Source: Nonomuraea muscovyensis
GTDB taxonomy: Bacteria; Actinomycetota; Actinomycetes; Streptosporangiales; Streptosporangiaceae
DNA: 64,000 nt
Assembly (NCBI RefSeq): GCF_014207745.1
Contig: NZ_JACHJB010000002.1
Coordinates: 1 to 64,000, forward strand
Reading direction: 5' to 3'
The notes under the pieces were generated by a model. The model was not told where the DNA came from. It was given only the letters and a program-made list of their open reading frames with translations, and did not search any database. Below, piece by piece: positions 25,225-33,930 of the stretch. The position numbers and the translations under genes are program-made. Each line of letters begins with the position of its first letter. The stretch's first letter is position 1.

Positions 25225-28200
25225 ATGACGGAGACCCTGAGCTACGCCGACGCGCTGAAGATCCTCGGCTGCAACGAGAACCGGCTCGTCAAGGCCGCCG
25301 AGTTCGCCGCCAACGCCACGCGCACCGGCTGGGCGCTCGCCGGGGGCGCGCGGATGGCGTTCACCCTCGCCGACCTCAGGGACGACGCCGTCAGGTACGG
25401 CGAGCACGTCCTGCGCCGCGCCCCCGGCTGGAAGGGCGACGTCAACCGGCACACCCGCACCCAGCGGCTGGCCGCGGCGCACGCCGTGGTCGTGGTGTCG
25501 GCCTATCTTGAGGCCCTGGACGAGGCGAAGCTGCCGTTCGCGCTGAGCCTGCTCGGCCTGGACCGCGGTGAGCAGGCCGCGCTCGCCCTCGGCGGGCCTG
25601 CCGCCGGCGGGTTCGCCCGGCTCGCCGAGGCGCTGCTGGCCCGGCGGCTGCCCGCCCCCGCCCCGCACCGCCCGTACGCGGAGACCAGGCAGGCCGTCGC
25701 CGCCGTCCACCGTGAGATGTCGCAGGCTCTGGCCCGGTACGTGCGCGGCACCGCCGTGTGGGAGGGGCTCTCGCCCGACGACCAGGTGCGCCTGCCCGCG
25801 CTGCTCGCCGAGGGGCCGCCGGCCAGGGCGCTGCGGATCTACGACGAGGACTACCGGCTGCTGGCGGCGGCCGGCCCCGAGCTGGCCGTGTGGAGCCTCG
25901 GCCCGTCCGCCGGCGAGGGCGCCACCGGACAGGCCGGGCCCGGCACAGGCAGGCCCGGCAACGGCAGGCCCGGCAACGGCGGGGCCGACAGAGGCGGAAT
26001 CGACAGAGGCGGGACGGACAGGGGCGGGATCGACAGAAGCGGGATCGACAGGGGCGGGGCCGACAGGGGGAGGGCGGGCAGGGGACACGCCAGGGCCGAC
26101 ACCCGGGCGGCCGGCGTCGGGCTGTCGCGGGTGGCGCGGCTGCTGGCCGAGCTGGCCCCGCCCCGCGTCGGCGACCATCCCGCCGTCCACCGGGTCAGGC
26201 TCGCCGCCAGCGCCCTCGACCGGCCGCTCATCGCCGCCGGCTCCGTGCCCGGCGGCGTGACGCTGCCGCTGCTCGGCGAGGGGTACATCAACCCCAGACT
26301 GCGGGTGGCCGAGATGACCCGCGAGGCCACCCCGGCCGTGAAGAGCTGGTGGGAGGAGCAGACCGCGCTGCCGGACGCCGAGGAGTTCCTCGTCGGCCAC
26401 CTCACCTCGCCGCACGCCACCCGCGCGCCGCTGGTCGTGCTCGGCGAGCCCGGCGCCGGCAAGTCCAAGCTCACCGAGGTGCTCGCGGCGCGGCTGGCCA
26501 GCTCGGAGTTCCTGCCGATCCGCGTCGAACTGGGCGACGTCGCCGCGGGCTCGTCCGTCACGGCGCAGATCGAGCAGGCGCTCACCGCCCTGCTCGGCGA
26601 GCGGACGACGTTCCACGAGGTGGTGGAGGCGGCCGAGGGCGCGCTGCCCGTCGTCCTGCTCGACGGTCTGGACGAGCTGGTCCAGGCGGCCGAGTCCGAC
26701 CGCTACGACTACGTGGAGCAGGTGCGCGCGTTCCAGCGCCGCCAGGCCGGGCTGGGCCGGCCCGTCGCCGTCATCGTGACCTGCCGGACGGTGGTGGCCG
26801 ACCGGGTGCGGTTCCCGCACGGCGTCCTGGCGGTCCAGCTCAGGCCGTTCGACGACGACCAGGTGCGCGCCTGGCTGGACGTCTGGGCCCAGGCCAACCG
26901 CGCCCCGCTCGCCCGCCACGGCCGCCGGCCGCTGCCCGCCGACGTCGCCCTCGCCCAGGGGGAGCCGGCCAGGCAGCCCCTGCTCCTGCTGCTGCTCGCC
27001 CTGTACGACGCGGCCGGCAACGCGCTCCAGCGCGACGGTTCCGAGCTGGGCCGGGCGCAGCTCTACGAGTCGCTGATCCAGGACTTCGCCGCCAGGGAAC
27101 TGGACAGGGACCCCGCCGTGCGCGCCCTGTCGGAGGCCAGGCGGCGCAGGCTGGTCGAACGGGAGCTGGTCCGGCTCGGTTCGGTGGCGCTGTCGATGTT
27201 CGTCCGCGGCCGGCCCGCCGTCACCGGCGACGCCCTGCGCCGCGACGTGTCCGCGCTGTGCGGGAGCGAGGCGGGGGAGGAGTGGACCGGGCAGGCCACC
27301 GGAGGGTTCCTCTTCGTCGACCGGGGCGAGCCGGGCGGCCACGCTTTCCTGCACGCCACGTTCGGCGACTTCCTCGTCGCCTGGCTGGCCGTGTACGCGG
27401 TGCGCGACCTGGTCCGGCGGCAGCACCTGGCCGAGGACGAGCTGATCGCCGTCTCCCCCCAGGACGCCGACGACGACCTGCTGTACGCCGTCACGTCGTT
27501 CTCCTGCCTGGCCGAGCGGGGCCCCATCGTCGGCTTCTCCATGGAGCTGCTGCGCAGGCTGCCGCAGGAGGTGCGCGTCCGCGCGGCGAACCTGCTGGCC
27601 GAGCTGCTGCGCGGCGCCCTGCACGAGCGACCGCGGCGCTCCTTCACGGGCTTCGCCCCCGTACGGCACCCGCTCACCCGCCGCCTGGCCGCCTACTCCG
27701 CCAACCTCGTGCTGCTGATCCGGGGCGTGTCGGAGGAGCCGGTCAGCGTCTCGACGCTGCTGCGCGACACCCCGGGCTTCGAGCGGTGGAGCTCGCACGC
27801 GCACCTGTGGAAGAGCCAGCTCGGCCGCGAGGGGTGGGCCGGCCTGATCCGCGGGCTGCCGGCCTGCCGGGTGCCCGGCGACGTGCTGCTGGGCGGCGCC
27901 GCCGAGCCGTGGGACTTCGACGCCGCCGGCTGGTGGTTCACCGACCCCGCCGGCCGCGCGCCGGAGGCCGAGGGCCGTGCCCCGGGCTCCGCCGAGCAGG
28001 TCGTCTGGTTCGCCACCCGGGCCCTGGACGAGCGCCCGTACCTGCTCAACCGCGACCTCGACCTGCTGACGGACTCGCTGCCCGCCCGCGACGGCGTCGT
28101 CGTGGTGGCCCGCACGTCGGGCCGGGTCGTCACCCTCACCCGCCTGGTCGAGGAGTTGCTCATGAGCGGCTCCCTGCCGGTCCGCGAACGCGTCGCCCTC

Positions 28201-28473
28201 TACCTGGACGCCATCGCCGCCCTCACCGCGCTGCCCGCCTCGCGGGGGCGGCGCAAGCTGGACCTGCTGCTGCGCGCGCTCGCCCTGGAGGGCCGCGACC
28301 TGCCGTTCGAGGACCGCGCCCGGATCGTCGCCGAGCTGCTGAGGGCGGGCGTCGAGCGCGACGTCCTGCGGCCGCTGCTGGAGTCGATGCTGTTCGAACG
28401 GACCGACAGCCTCACGCTGCTCACCGGCGCGGGCGTCCCCGAGGAGCTCCTGCGCGAGGCGCACCCCTCCTAG
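25225..28473 (+). CDS. NACHT-domain STAND NTPase (candidate anti-phage protein)
   Basis: A 1082-residue protein. The N-terminal 130 residues are helical (LSYADALKILGCNENRLVKA, TQRLAAAHAVVVVSAYLEAL) and match, from memory, the NACHT N-terminal helical domain of actinobacterial NACHT proteins (NNH7-like). A low-complexity linker of DRGGI repeats covers about 255-285. The NACHT ATPase has Walker A GEPGAGKSKL (407-416), Walker B VVLLDGLDEL (about 476-485) and the sensor VTCRTVV. A winged-helix part ends with AFLHATFGDFLVAWL. The C-terminal 350 residues are helical, repeat-like, and probably the sensor. Bacterial NACHT proteins of this architecture protect against phages. It follows the synthetase gene after 34 bases. 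Confidence 0.85.
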   Translation: MTETLSYADALKILGCNENRLVKAAEFAANATRTGWALAGGARMAFTLADLRDDAVRYGEHVLRRAPGWKGDVNRHTRTQRLAAAHAVVVVSAYLEALDEAKLPFALSLLGLDRGEQAALALGGPAAGGFARLAEALLARRLPAPAPHRPYAETRQAVAAVHREMSQALARYVRGTAVWEGLSPDDQVRLPALLAEGPPARALRIYDEDYRLLAAAGPELAVWSLGPSAGEGATGQAGPGTGRPGNGRPGNGGADRGGIDRGGTDRGGIDRSGIDRGGADRGRAGRGHARADTRAAGVGLSRVARLLAELAPPRVGDHPAVHRVRLAASALDRPLIAAGSVPGGVTLPLLGEGYINPRLRVAEMTREATPAVKSWWEEQTALPDAEEFLVGHLTSPHATRAPLVVLGEPGAGKSKLTEVLAARLASSEFLPIRVELGDVAAGSSVTAQIEQALTALLGERTTFHEVVEAAEGALPVVLLDGLDELVQAAESDRYDYVEQVRAFQRRQAGLGRPVAVIVTCRTVVADRVRFPHGVLAVQLRPFDDDQVRAWLDVWAQANRAPLARHGRRPLPADVALAQGEPARQPLLLLLLALYDAAGNALQRDGSELGRAQLYESLIQDFAARELDRDPAVRALSEARRRRLVERELVRLGSVALSMFVRGRPAVTGDALRRDVSALCGSEAGEEWTGQATGGFLFVDRGEPGGHAFLHATFGDFLVAWLAVYAVRDLVRRQHLAEDELIAVSPQDADDDLLYAVTSFSCLAERGPIVGFSMELLRRLPQEVRVRAANLLAELLRGALHERPRRSFTGFAPVRHPLTRRLAAYSANLVLLIRGVSEEPVSVSTLLRDTPGFERWSSHAHLWKSQLGREGWAGLIRGLPACRVPGDVLLGGAAEPWDFDAAGWWFTDPAGRAPEAEGRAPGSAEQVVWFATRALDERPYLLNRDLDLLTDSLPARDGVVVVARTSGRVVTLTRLVEELLMSGSLPVRERVALYLDAIAALTALPASRGRRKLDLLLRALALEGRDLPFEDRARIVAELLRAGVERDVLRPLLESMLFERTDSLTLLTGAGVPEELLREAHPS
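25987..26070 (+). repeat. 15-bp in-frame minisatellite in the NACHT gene
   Basis: About six copies of GACAGAGGCGGAATC and variants encode D-R-G-G-I/T/A repeats in the linker between the N-terminal helical domain and the NACHT domain. The unit length is a multiple of three, so gain or loss of copies would not break the gene. Confidence 0.75.
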
Positions 28474-28584
28474 GCCGGCGGGACAGGTGGTGAGCGGATC
28501 GCCCTCGGACCGCACGAGTGGTCTCCTGGAACCACCTCAGAGTGGATGTGGGCGACCAGTCCGGTGCGCCACTACCTTGCGGGC

Positions 28585-28665
28585 ATGCACTTCTTCGGCC
28601 GGCTCGTCCGCGGTGACCTGCGGCGCGAGGCCGGGACACACCGCGCGATCCGAGGATCGTCATGA
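28585..28665 (+). CDS. 26-residue reading frame coupled to the MBL hydrolase
   Basis: A short frame (MHFFGRLVRGDLRREAGTH and seven more residues) whose TGA overlaps the ATG of the following gene (ATGA). It lies in the 188-base gap after the NACHT gene. It could be a leader peptide or a chance frame; only the coupling favours it. The rest of the gap (28474-28584) shows no feature I can support. Confidence 0.3.
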   Translation: MHFFGRLVRGDLRREAGTHRAIRGSS

Positions 28666-29399
28666 GGCTCACCGTGCTCGGCGGATGTGGGGCGTGGCCG
28701 GGGGCCGGTCAGGCGTGCAGTGGATATCTGGTCGAGTGCGACGGGTTCAAGGCCCTGATCGATCCGGGGTACGCCACGGTGCCCAGGTTGCTGGAGCTCA
28801 CCGGGGCCGAGGAGATCGATGCGGTGCTGGTGACCCACGGCCACCCCGACCACTGCGCCGACCTGAACCCTCTCCTGCGCGCCCGGAGTCTGGGGGACGC
28901 GCGCCCGTCCGCGCTGCCGGTGTACGCGCCGAGGGGCGCACTCGACGCCGTGCTACGGCTGGACGAACGCATGCTGGCCCGCAGCTTCGTCCTGCACGAC
29001 CTGCTGCCTTCCCGCGCGCTGGAGGTCGGGCCGTTCCGGCTGGACACCTGGGCGCTGCCGCATCACGTGCCGAACGCCGGGCTGCGGCTGAGCGGCGGCG
29101 GCAAGGTGATCGCCTACACCGGCGACACCGGTCCGGCCGACACGCTGGTGGATCTCGCCAGGGACGCCGACCTGCTGCTGGCCGAGGCGACCTACCCGGA
29201 AGAGGTCCCCGAGGAGGACGCGCCCTACCTTTCCACCGCCCTCCAGGCGGGGCGGACCGCGGCGACGGCCGGAGTGGCCCGACTGCTGCTCACGCACCTG
29301 TGGCCCGGCACCCCGCCCGAGCCTGCGCTGGCCGCGGCGGCGAAGTCCTACTCCGGTGACCTGGCCGTCGCCTCCTGGGGCACCACCGTGTGCTTGTGA
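28662..29399 (+). CDS. MBL-fold metallo-hydrolase (RNase Z-like)
   Basis: A 245-residue metallo-beta-lactamase-fold hydrolase. The zinc motif is THGHPDHCADLNPLL, with further ligands in LPHHVPNAGLRL and YTGDTGPAD and a late His in LLLTHLWPG. The start MRLTVLGGCGAWPGAG and the whole arrangement are typical of the RNase Z/ElaC-like branch in actinobacteria, but the length is shorter than true RNase Z. Substrate unknown. It converges with the histidine kinase gene across a hairpin at 29420-29440. Confidence 0.88.
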   Translation: MRLTVLGGCGAWPGAGQACSGYLVECDGFKALIDPGYATVPRLLELTGAEEIDAVLVTHGHPDHCADLNPLLRARSLGDARPSALPVYAPRGALDAVLRLDERMLARSFVLHDLLPSRALEVGPFRLDTWALPHHVPNAGLRLSGGGKVIAYTGDTGPADTLVDLARDADLLLAEATYPEEVPEEDAPYLSTALQAGRTAATAGVARLLLTHLWPGTPPEPALAAAAKSYSGDLAVASWGTTVCL

Positions 29400-29419
29400 G
29401 CGTGCGAGGCCGGGGGCTC

Positions 29420-29440
29420 AAGCGCGGCATCCTGCCGCTT
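29420..29440. terminator. Hairpin between convergent genes
   Basis: AAGCGCGGCA pairs imperfectly with TGCCGCTT across a TCC loop, directly between the stop codons of the MBL hydrolase and histidine kinase genes. Location suggests a bidirectional terminator; there is no U-run. Confidence 0.4.
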
Positions 29441-29441
29441 C

Positions 29442-30611
29442 TCAGTCGCGGGCGTCGGAGGCGGGCAGCTCGATCGTGATCGTCAGCCCGCCCTCCTCGC
29501 GCGGCCGGGCGGTGACCGTGCCCTGGTGCGCCTCGGTGATGACCCGCACGATCGACAGGCCCAGGCCGCTGCCCCGGTCGGAGCGCAGCCGGTCGCCGTG
29601 CAGCCGCCGGAACGGCTGGAAGATCGTCTCGATCTCGTACGGCGGCACCTGCAGCCCGGTGTTGGCCACGACGAGCTCGACCCGCTCGCCCCGGTGCCGG
29701 GTCGTCACCCACACCTCGCCCTTGGAGTGGTTGTGCCGGACGGCGTTCTCCACGAGGTTCTGCACCAGCCGCTCCACCAGCACCGCCTCGCCCGTCGTGG
29801 GTGCGGCGTCCAGCAGCCGGTGGATCGTCACCTCCCGCTCGGCCGCCTCGACGGCCGCCTGGTCCAGCACGTGCTCGGCCACGTCGCTCAGGTCGAACGG
29901 CTGCCGGTCGAGCACCGCCTGCTCGCCTTCCGTGAGCGCCAGCAGGCCGTCGATGAGCCGCTCGTGCCGGGCGTTGACCAGCAGCAGCGACTCGCCGAGC
30001 CGCTTGACGTCGTCGGTCGCGTCCGGCCGCCGCACGGCCACGTCCACCAACGTCCGGTTGATGGTCAGCGGGGTGCGCAGCTCGTGCGAGGCGTTGGCCA
30101 CGAACCTGCGCTGCCCGTCGAACGAGCGGGCCAGCCGGCCGAGCATGGTGTCGACGAGGTCGGCCAGCTCCTTCAGCTCGTCGGCCGGTCCCTCGTGGCC
30201 GATGCGCTTGGCCAGATCGTGGGACTGGGCGACCCGCCGCGCGGTCATCGTGACGGCGGTGAGCGGGCGCAGCACCCATCCGGCCGCCCGCCAGCCCAGC
30301 CCGAACGCAGCGGCGGTGACGGCCGCCACCGTCAGCGCGCCCATGAGGCGCACGTTCGCCAGCACGTCGCGCTGGTAGACGGACAGCACGTGCAGCACCC
30401 GGTCGCGGACGATCTCGTAGCTCTCGTCGTACCGGGGAAGCCGCCCGTAGAACCGCCCGGCGTGCTGCACGTCGATGTAGTCGGGGGTGACGAGCCCGGT
30501 GCGGTAGGCCAGGCTCTGCTGCACCACCAGGTAGAGCACCGTCACCGCGAGCGCGGACAGGACGAAGATGACCCCGGCGCAGGCCAGGGCGAAGCGCAGG
30601 CGGATGCTCAT
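29442..30611 (-). CDS. Sensor histidine kinase
   Basis: A 389-residue membrane kinase: two transmembrane helices (about 7-28 and 109-132) enclose an 80-residue extracellular sensor, followed by HAMP, the HisKA box ANASHELRTPLTINR (phosphorylated His about 191), an N box with NLVENAVRHN and the G box DRGSGLGLSIVRVI. All catalytic motifs are intact. The start overlaps the response-regulator stop as ATGA, so the two are co-translated. The signal is not predictable from the short sensor. Confidence 0.94.
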   Translation of the reverse strand: MSIRLRFALACAGVIFVLSALAVTVLYLVVQQSLAYRTGLVTPDYIDVQHAGRFYGRLPRYDESYEIVRDRVLHVLSVYQRDVLANVRLMGALTVAAVTAAAFGLGWRAAGWVLRPLTAVTMTARRVAQSHDLAKRIGHEGPADELKELADLVDTMLGRLARSFDGQRRFVANASHELRTPLTINRTLVDVAVRRPDATDDVKRLGESLLLVNARHERLIDGLLALTEGEQAVLDRQPFDLSDVAEHVLDQAAVEAAEREVTIHRLLDAAPTTGEAVLVERLVQNLVENAVRHNHSKGEVWVTTRHRGERVELVVANTGLQVPPYEIETIFQPFRRLHGDRLRSDRGSGLGLSIVRVITEAHQGTVTARPREEGGLTITIELPASDARD

Positions 30612-31264
30612 GGGATGCGGTACCCCGAGCCGGGGATCGTCTCGATGACCTGCGGCTCGCCCAGCTTCTTGCGCAGCTTCGTCATCGTGGTGCGGACCGT
30701 GTTGGTGAACGGGTCGATGTGCTCGTCCCACACCTTCTCCAGCAGGTCCTCGGCCGACACCACCGCTCCCCGGGCGCGCAGCAGCTCGGCCAGCACGCCG
30801 AACTCCTTGCGGGCCAGCGGCACGTACCTGCCGTCCCGGAACACCTGCCGGTGCGCCCAGTCCAGCCGCACCCCCGCCCGCTCCAGCATCGGCGGATCCG
30901 CCGGCCGGGACCGGCGCCCCAGCGCGTGCACCCGCGCGACCAGTTCCTCGAACGCGAACGGCTTGGGCAGGTAGTCGTCCGCCCCCAGCGACAGCCCCGC
31001 CACCCGCGAGCGCACGTCGCCCGCGGCGGTCAGCATGAGGACCCGCACCAACCGGCCCTCGCCGACCACCCGCGCGCACACGTCGTCGCCGTGCACCAGC
31101 GGCAGGTCCCGGTCGAGGATCAGCACGTCGTAGTCGTGCACCCCGAGCCGTTCCAGCGCGGCGTCGCCGTCGTAGGCCACGTCGACCGCCAGCGCCTCGC
31201 CGCGCAGCCCCTCGGCGATCGAGTCGGCGAGCATCCGCTCGTCCTCGGCGACCAGAACCCGCAC
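30608..31264 (-). CDS. OmpR/PhoB-type response regulator
   Basis: A 218-residue response regulator. Receiver domain: acidic pair in VLVAEDERM, phosphoacceptor Asp in DVLILDRDLPL, conserved Thr in MLTAAGD and Lys in DYLPKPF. C-terminal winged helix of the Trans_Reg_C type ends in VRTTMTKLRKKLGEPQVI and GSGYRIP. It starts with GTG at 31264 and is the first gene of the two-component operon. Direct repeats at 31308-31325 could be its binding site. Confidence 0.95.
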   Translation of the reverse strand: MRVLVAEDERMLADSIAEGLRGEALAVDVAYDGDAALERLGVHDYDVLILDRDLPLVHGDDVCARVVGEGRLVRVLMLTAAGDVRSRVAGLSLGADDYLPKPFAFEELVARVHALGRRSRPADPPMLERAGVRLDWAHRQVFRDGRYVPLARKEFGVLAELLRARGAVVSAEDLLEKVWDEHIDPFTNTVRTTMTKLRKKLGEPQVIETIPGSGYRIP

Positions 31265-31307
31265 CCTGCCCCCAAAGATCGTAAATGCCGCCAGTGTGGG
31301 CGTATCG

Positions 31308-31325
31308 GCATAACGCCCGCATAAC
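31308..31325. promoter_or_regulatory. 11-bp-spaced direct repeats, possible OmpR-type site
   Basis: GCATAAC occurs at 31308-31314 and again at 31319-31325, exactly one helical turn apart. Tandem half-sites at 11-bp spacing are the usual target of OmpR/PhoB dimers. They lie about 45 bases before the response-regulator start and also before the divergent gene at 31416, so both may be controlled. Confidence 0.45.
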
Positions 31326-31415
31326 CAGATTCGGTGATCCTCACGTTAGCGGGTGATCGCTGAACTGCCTCCCCTACGGCCGGTCCCGCCCGGCCCGGTC
31401 ACGGGGGAGCGATCC

Positions 31416-32849
31416 ATGACGTCCAGCCTGGTGGCGGTCCTTCCGCCCGCCACGGTCGTGCAGGCGGTCGCGCGCGGGCACCGGCTGTTCGCGGCCGTCC
31501 TGGCGCTCGCCGCGGCGCTGCGCGTCCTCGTCATGCTCGGCTACGACACCGCCCAGCTCTACTGGTACGACTCGTTCACCTACCTGGACACGGCGGTCAA
31601 CCTGCGGCCGAACGGCGCCTTCCACCCGGCGGGCTACTCCTGGTTCCTGTGGCTGATGCGGCCCTTCCACAGCGTGGAACTGGTCGCCGGGGTGCAGCAC
31701 GTGATCGGCCTGGGCGTCGGTGTGATGATCTACTCGCTGCTGCGCCGCCGGTCGCTGCCCGGCTGGGGGGCCACGCTCGCGGCCGTGCCGGTGCTGTTCG
31801 ACCCGGCGTTCGTCCGGCTGGAACACGCGATCCTGTCGGACATGCAGGTCATCGCCCTGGTCGTGGGCGCGCTGCTCCTGATGATGTGGCACGAGCGGGT
31901 GCCGGTGCGCCTCGCGGCGGCGGCCGGGCTGCTGCTCGCGCTCGCCGGGCTGACCCGCACCGCCGCCGTCCCGCTGATCGGCCTGGCGCTGCTCCACCTG
32001 CTCATCCGGCGCGCCGGCCGGCGGCCGTTCCTGGCCATGGCCCTGGCCGCGACGCTGCCGCTGCTCGCCTACGCGGGCTGGTACGCCCAGCACCACGGCA
32101 GATTCGCGCTCAGCGGCTCCGACGGGGTCGCGCTGTGGGCGCGCACCATGACCTTCGCCGACTGCTCGCTCGTCCAGCCGCCGCCGGAGGAGGCGCGGCT
32201 CTGCCCGAACGGCACCGTCGCCGACGCCGCCTCCGAGTACGTCTGGGCGCCCACCGCCTCGCTCAACCTGCTGCCCGGCGGCCGGTTCGCCCACAACGAC
32301 CTGGCCCGGTCCTTCGCCGTGCGCGTGATCACCAGCCAGCCGCTCGACTACCTGGCCGAGGTCGTCAAGGACACCTCCCTCGCCTTCACGTGGGAGCCGG
32401 TGCCGCACCCCAGGCGGATGAACCCCACCACGTCCTTCCCGCACGGCTCCTGGCCGCTGCCCGAGCAGCACGCCCTGATCGGCGAGGTTCGCCGCGCCTA
32501 CGACCCCGACATCCGCGGCATGCGCTCCGTCGAGCCGTTCGGCTCCCTGTTGGCCGCCTACCCCTACCCCTGGTTCCTGCACGGCACCCTGTTCGGCGTG
32601 CTGCTGCTCGCCGGCGGGATCGGCTCGATCGGCCGCCGCCGGCCGGCGCTGCTGCCGTGGGCGTTCGCGATGTTCCTGCTGGTCGCGCCGGTCGCCGCCC
32701 TCGACTTCGACCACCGCTACGTGCTGCCCGCCATCCCGCTCGCCTGCCTCGCCGCCGCCCTCGCGGTAGCCGGGACACCGCGCCCGCGGTGCCGTCCGGT
32801 GCGGCGGGAGGAGATCACGGTGCGTACGGCCGGGCCCGGCTCGTCGTGA
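31416..32849 (+). CDS. Polytopic membrane protein, GT-C-like
   Basis: A 477-residue membrane protein with about ten helices. The first outer loop contains YWYDSFTYLDTAVNL, an acidic, aromatic loop after the first helix as in GT39/PMT-like glycosyltransferases. Other recognisable parts are HPAGYSWFLWL and DFDHRYVLPAIPL at the last helices, a pattern (RYxxP) frequent in this superfamily. The ATG at 31416 is preceded by GGGGGAG; the frame is open from a GTG at 31353. It faces the two-component system across a shared intergenic region and may be its target. Substrate unknown. Confidence 0.72.
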   Translation: MTSSLVAVLPPATVVQAVARGHRLFAAVLALAAALRVLVMLGYDTAQLYWYDSFTYLDTAVNLRPNGAFHPAGYSWFLWLMRPFHSVELVAGVQHVIGLGVGVMIYSLLRRRSLPGWGATLAAVPVLFDPAFVRLEHAILSDMQVIALVVGALLLMMWHERVPVRLAAAAGLLLALAGLTRTAAVPLIGLALLHLLIRRAGRRPFLAMALAATLPLLAYAGWYAQHHGRFALSGSDGVALWARTMTFADCSLVQPPPEEARLCPNGTVADAASEYVWAPTASLNLLPGGRFAHNDLARSFAVRVITSQPLDYLAEVVKDTSLAFTWEPVPHPRRMNPTTSFPHGSWPLPEQHALIGEVRRAYDPDIRGMRSVEPFGSLLAAYPYPWFLHGTLFGVLLLAGGIGSIGRRRPALLPWAFAMFLLVAPVAALDFDHRYVLPAIPLACLAAALAVAGTPRPRCRPVRREEITVRTAGPGSS

Positions 32850-32958
32850 TCGCGTACGAGAGCAGCCTGGTGCGTTTCGGCCGGCCGGAGCCCTGACGGC
32901 ACCCCACGGCTGTGGTGGACGGAGGTGCCGGGGGTTGGTGGGACTGTCTTTCGCGAGG

Positions 32959-32988
32959 CTGACAGTAACGGGAAATCTTCCGTAGTAT
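32959..32988 (+). promoter_or_regulatory. Putative promoter before the coiled-coil membrane protein
   Basis: CTGACA (32959-32964) and TAGTAT (32983-32988) are separated by 18 bases and match the housekeeping sigma consensus well for an actinomycete. The start codon at 33019 follows 30 bases later. The preceding part of the gap (32850-32958) holds nothing I recognise. Confidence 0.5.
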
Positions 32989-33018
32989 CCGGACATCACG
33001 AGCGTTGGGGGCGCCAGG

Positions 33019-33930
33019 GTGCCAGAGCAGAGCGTCGGTGTGGTCGTCGCTCCGGGAGTGCCACCGGAGACCGCCGGGTTGCTGCGCGCCAACGCCCCCC
33101 TGCTCGTCCGGATCAGGTCCGGCTGGGTGCCGCCCGCCGTGCCGCCGGAGCCGCCGGAGCCCTCGCGGCGCGGCCCGTCCAGCGTGGCGCTGCTCGCCGC
33201 CACGCCCGTGGTGCTCGCCCTGATGGCCGTGCTGCTCGACTCCCCGGCGGCGCCGCTCGGCTTCGTCCTGCTGGGCGGGTTCGTCTTCGTCGTCCTTCTC
33301 AAGATCACATCCATGAGCGAGACCCCCTTACGGGAACGACCCCACGCCCGCGGCGTGTACGAGCAGGCCCGCCTGTACGACGGCCGCTACCTGCTGCCCG
33401 AGGACTTCGACGAGGAGGCGGCGGCCGTCCTCGGCCGGGCGCAGCGCGCCATCGGCACCGTGCTGCGCTCCCACGTCAACGCCGAGGGCCTGCTCGACGG
33501 GGCCCGCAACGCGGTGCTGCTGCCCGAGCAGGAGTGGGAGATCGCCCGCCTGCTCGCCAAGCTGTCGGCCCTGCGCGCCGAGCACCGCGCGCTGCTGGCC
33601 CGCGGCGTCGCCCCCGAGGTCGCCGCCGTGGTCGAGCCACTCGAACGGGCCCTGGCCGCCAGCGAGGCGGCGGTCGTCGCGCGCGTCGAGGCGCTGGAAC
33701 GCTACGCCGCCCACGTCGCCGCGGCCGAACGGGCCTACCACGCGCGCAGCCAGATCGAGGAGCTGCGCGCCCGGCTGCCGCGCTATGAGGAACTGCTGGC
33801 CGAGTCGGGCGCCGACTCGCTGTCCGTGCCGGAGGTCGAACGCCTCGCCCAGGACGCCGACCAGCTCGAACGGCTGCTCAGACGCAGCGTCAGCTCGGCG
33901 CACGAGGCGTTCCGCTATCTCGAGGGCTGA
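33019..33930 (+). CDS. Membrane-anchored coiled-coil protein of unknown function
   Basis: A 303-residue protein. After a Pro-rich cytosolic start, two adjacent hydrophobic helices (about 55-75 and 80-98) form a hairpin in the membrane. The remaining 200 residues are helical and rich in Ala, Glu and Arg, with long heptad-like stretches (EEAAAVLGRAQRAIGTVLRS, LERALAASEAAVVARVEALE), which suggests a coiled coil. I do not recognise the family. Its 3' end overlaps the convergent MurG-like gene by 16 bases. Confidence 0.75.
   Translation: MPEQSVGVVVAPGVPPETAGLLRANAPLLVRIRSGWVPPAVPPEPPEPSRRGPSSVALLAATPVVLALMAVLLDSPAAPLGFVLLGGFVFVVLLKITSMSETPLRERPHARGVYEQARLYDGRYLLPEDFDEEAAAVLGRAQRAIGTVLRSHVNAEGLLDGARNAVLLPEQEWEIARLLAKLSALRAEHRALLARGVAPEVAAVVEPLERALAASEAAVVARVEALERYAAHVAAAERAYHARSQIEELRARLPRYEELLAESGADSLSVPEVERLAQDADQLERLLRRSVSSAHEAFRYLEG

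Noticed and set aside
24949..28515. Minus-strand open frame of 1188 codons opposite the NACHT gene
   Set aside because: It is the mirror of a GC3-rich gene. The translated text is Gln/Arg/Gly-rich without domains, while the plus strand encodes clear NACHT motifs.
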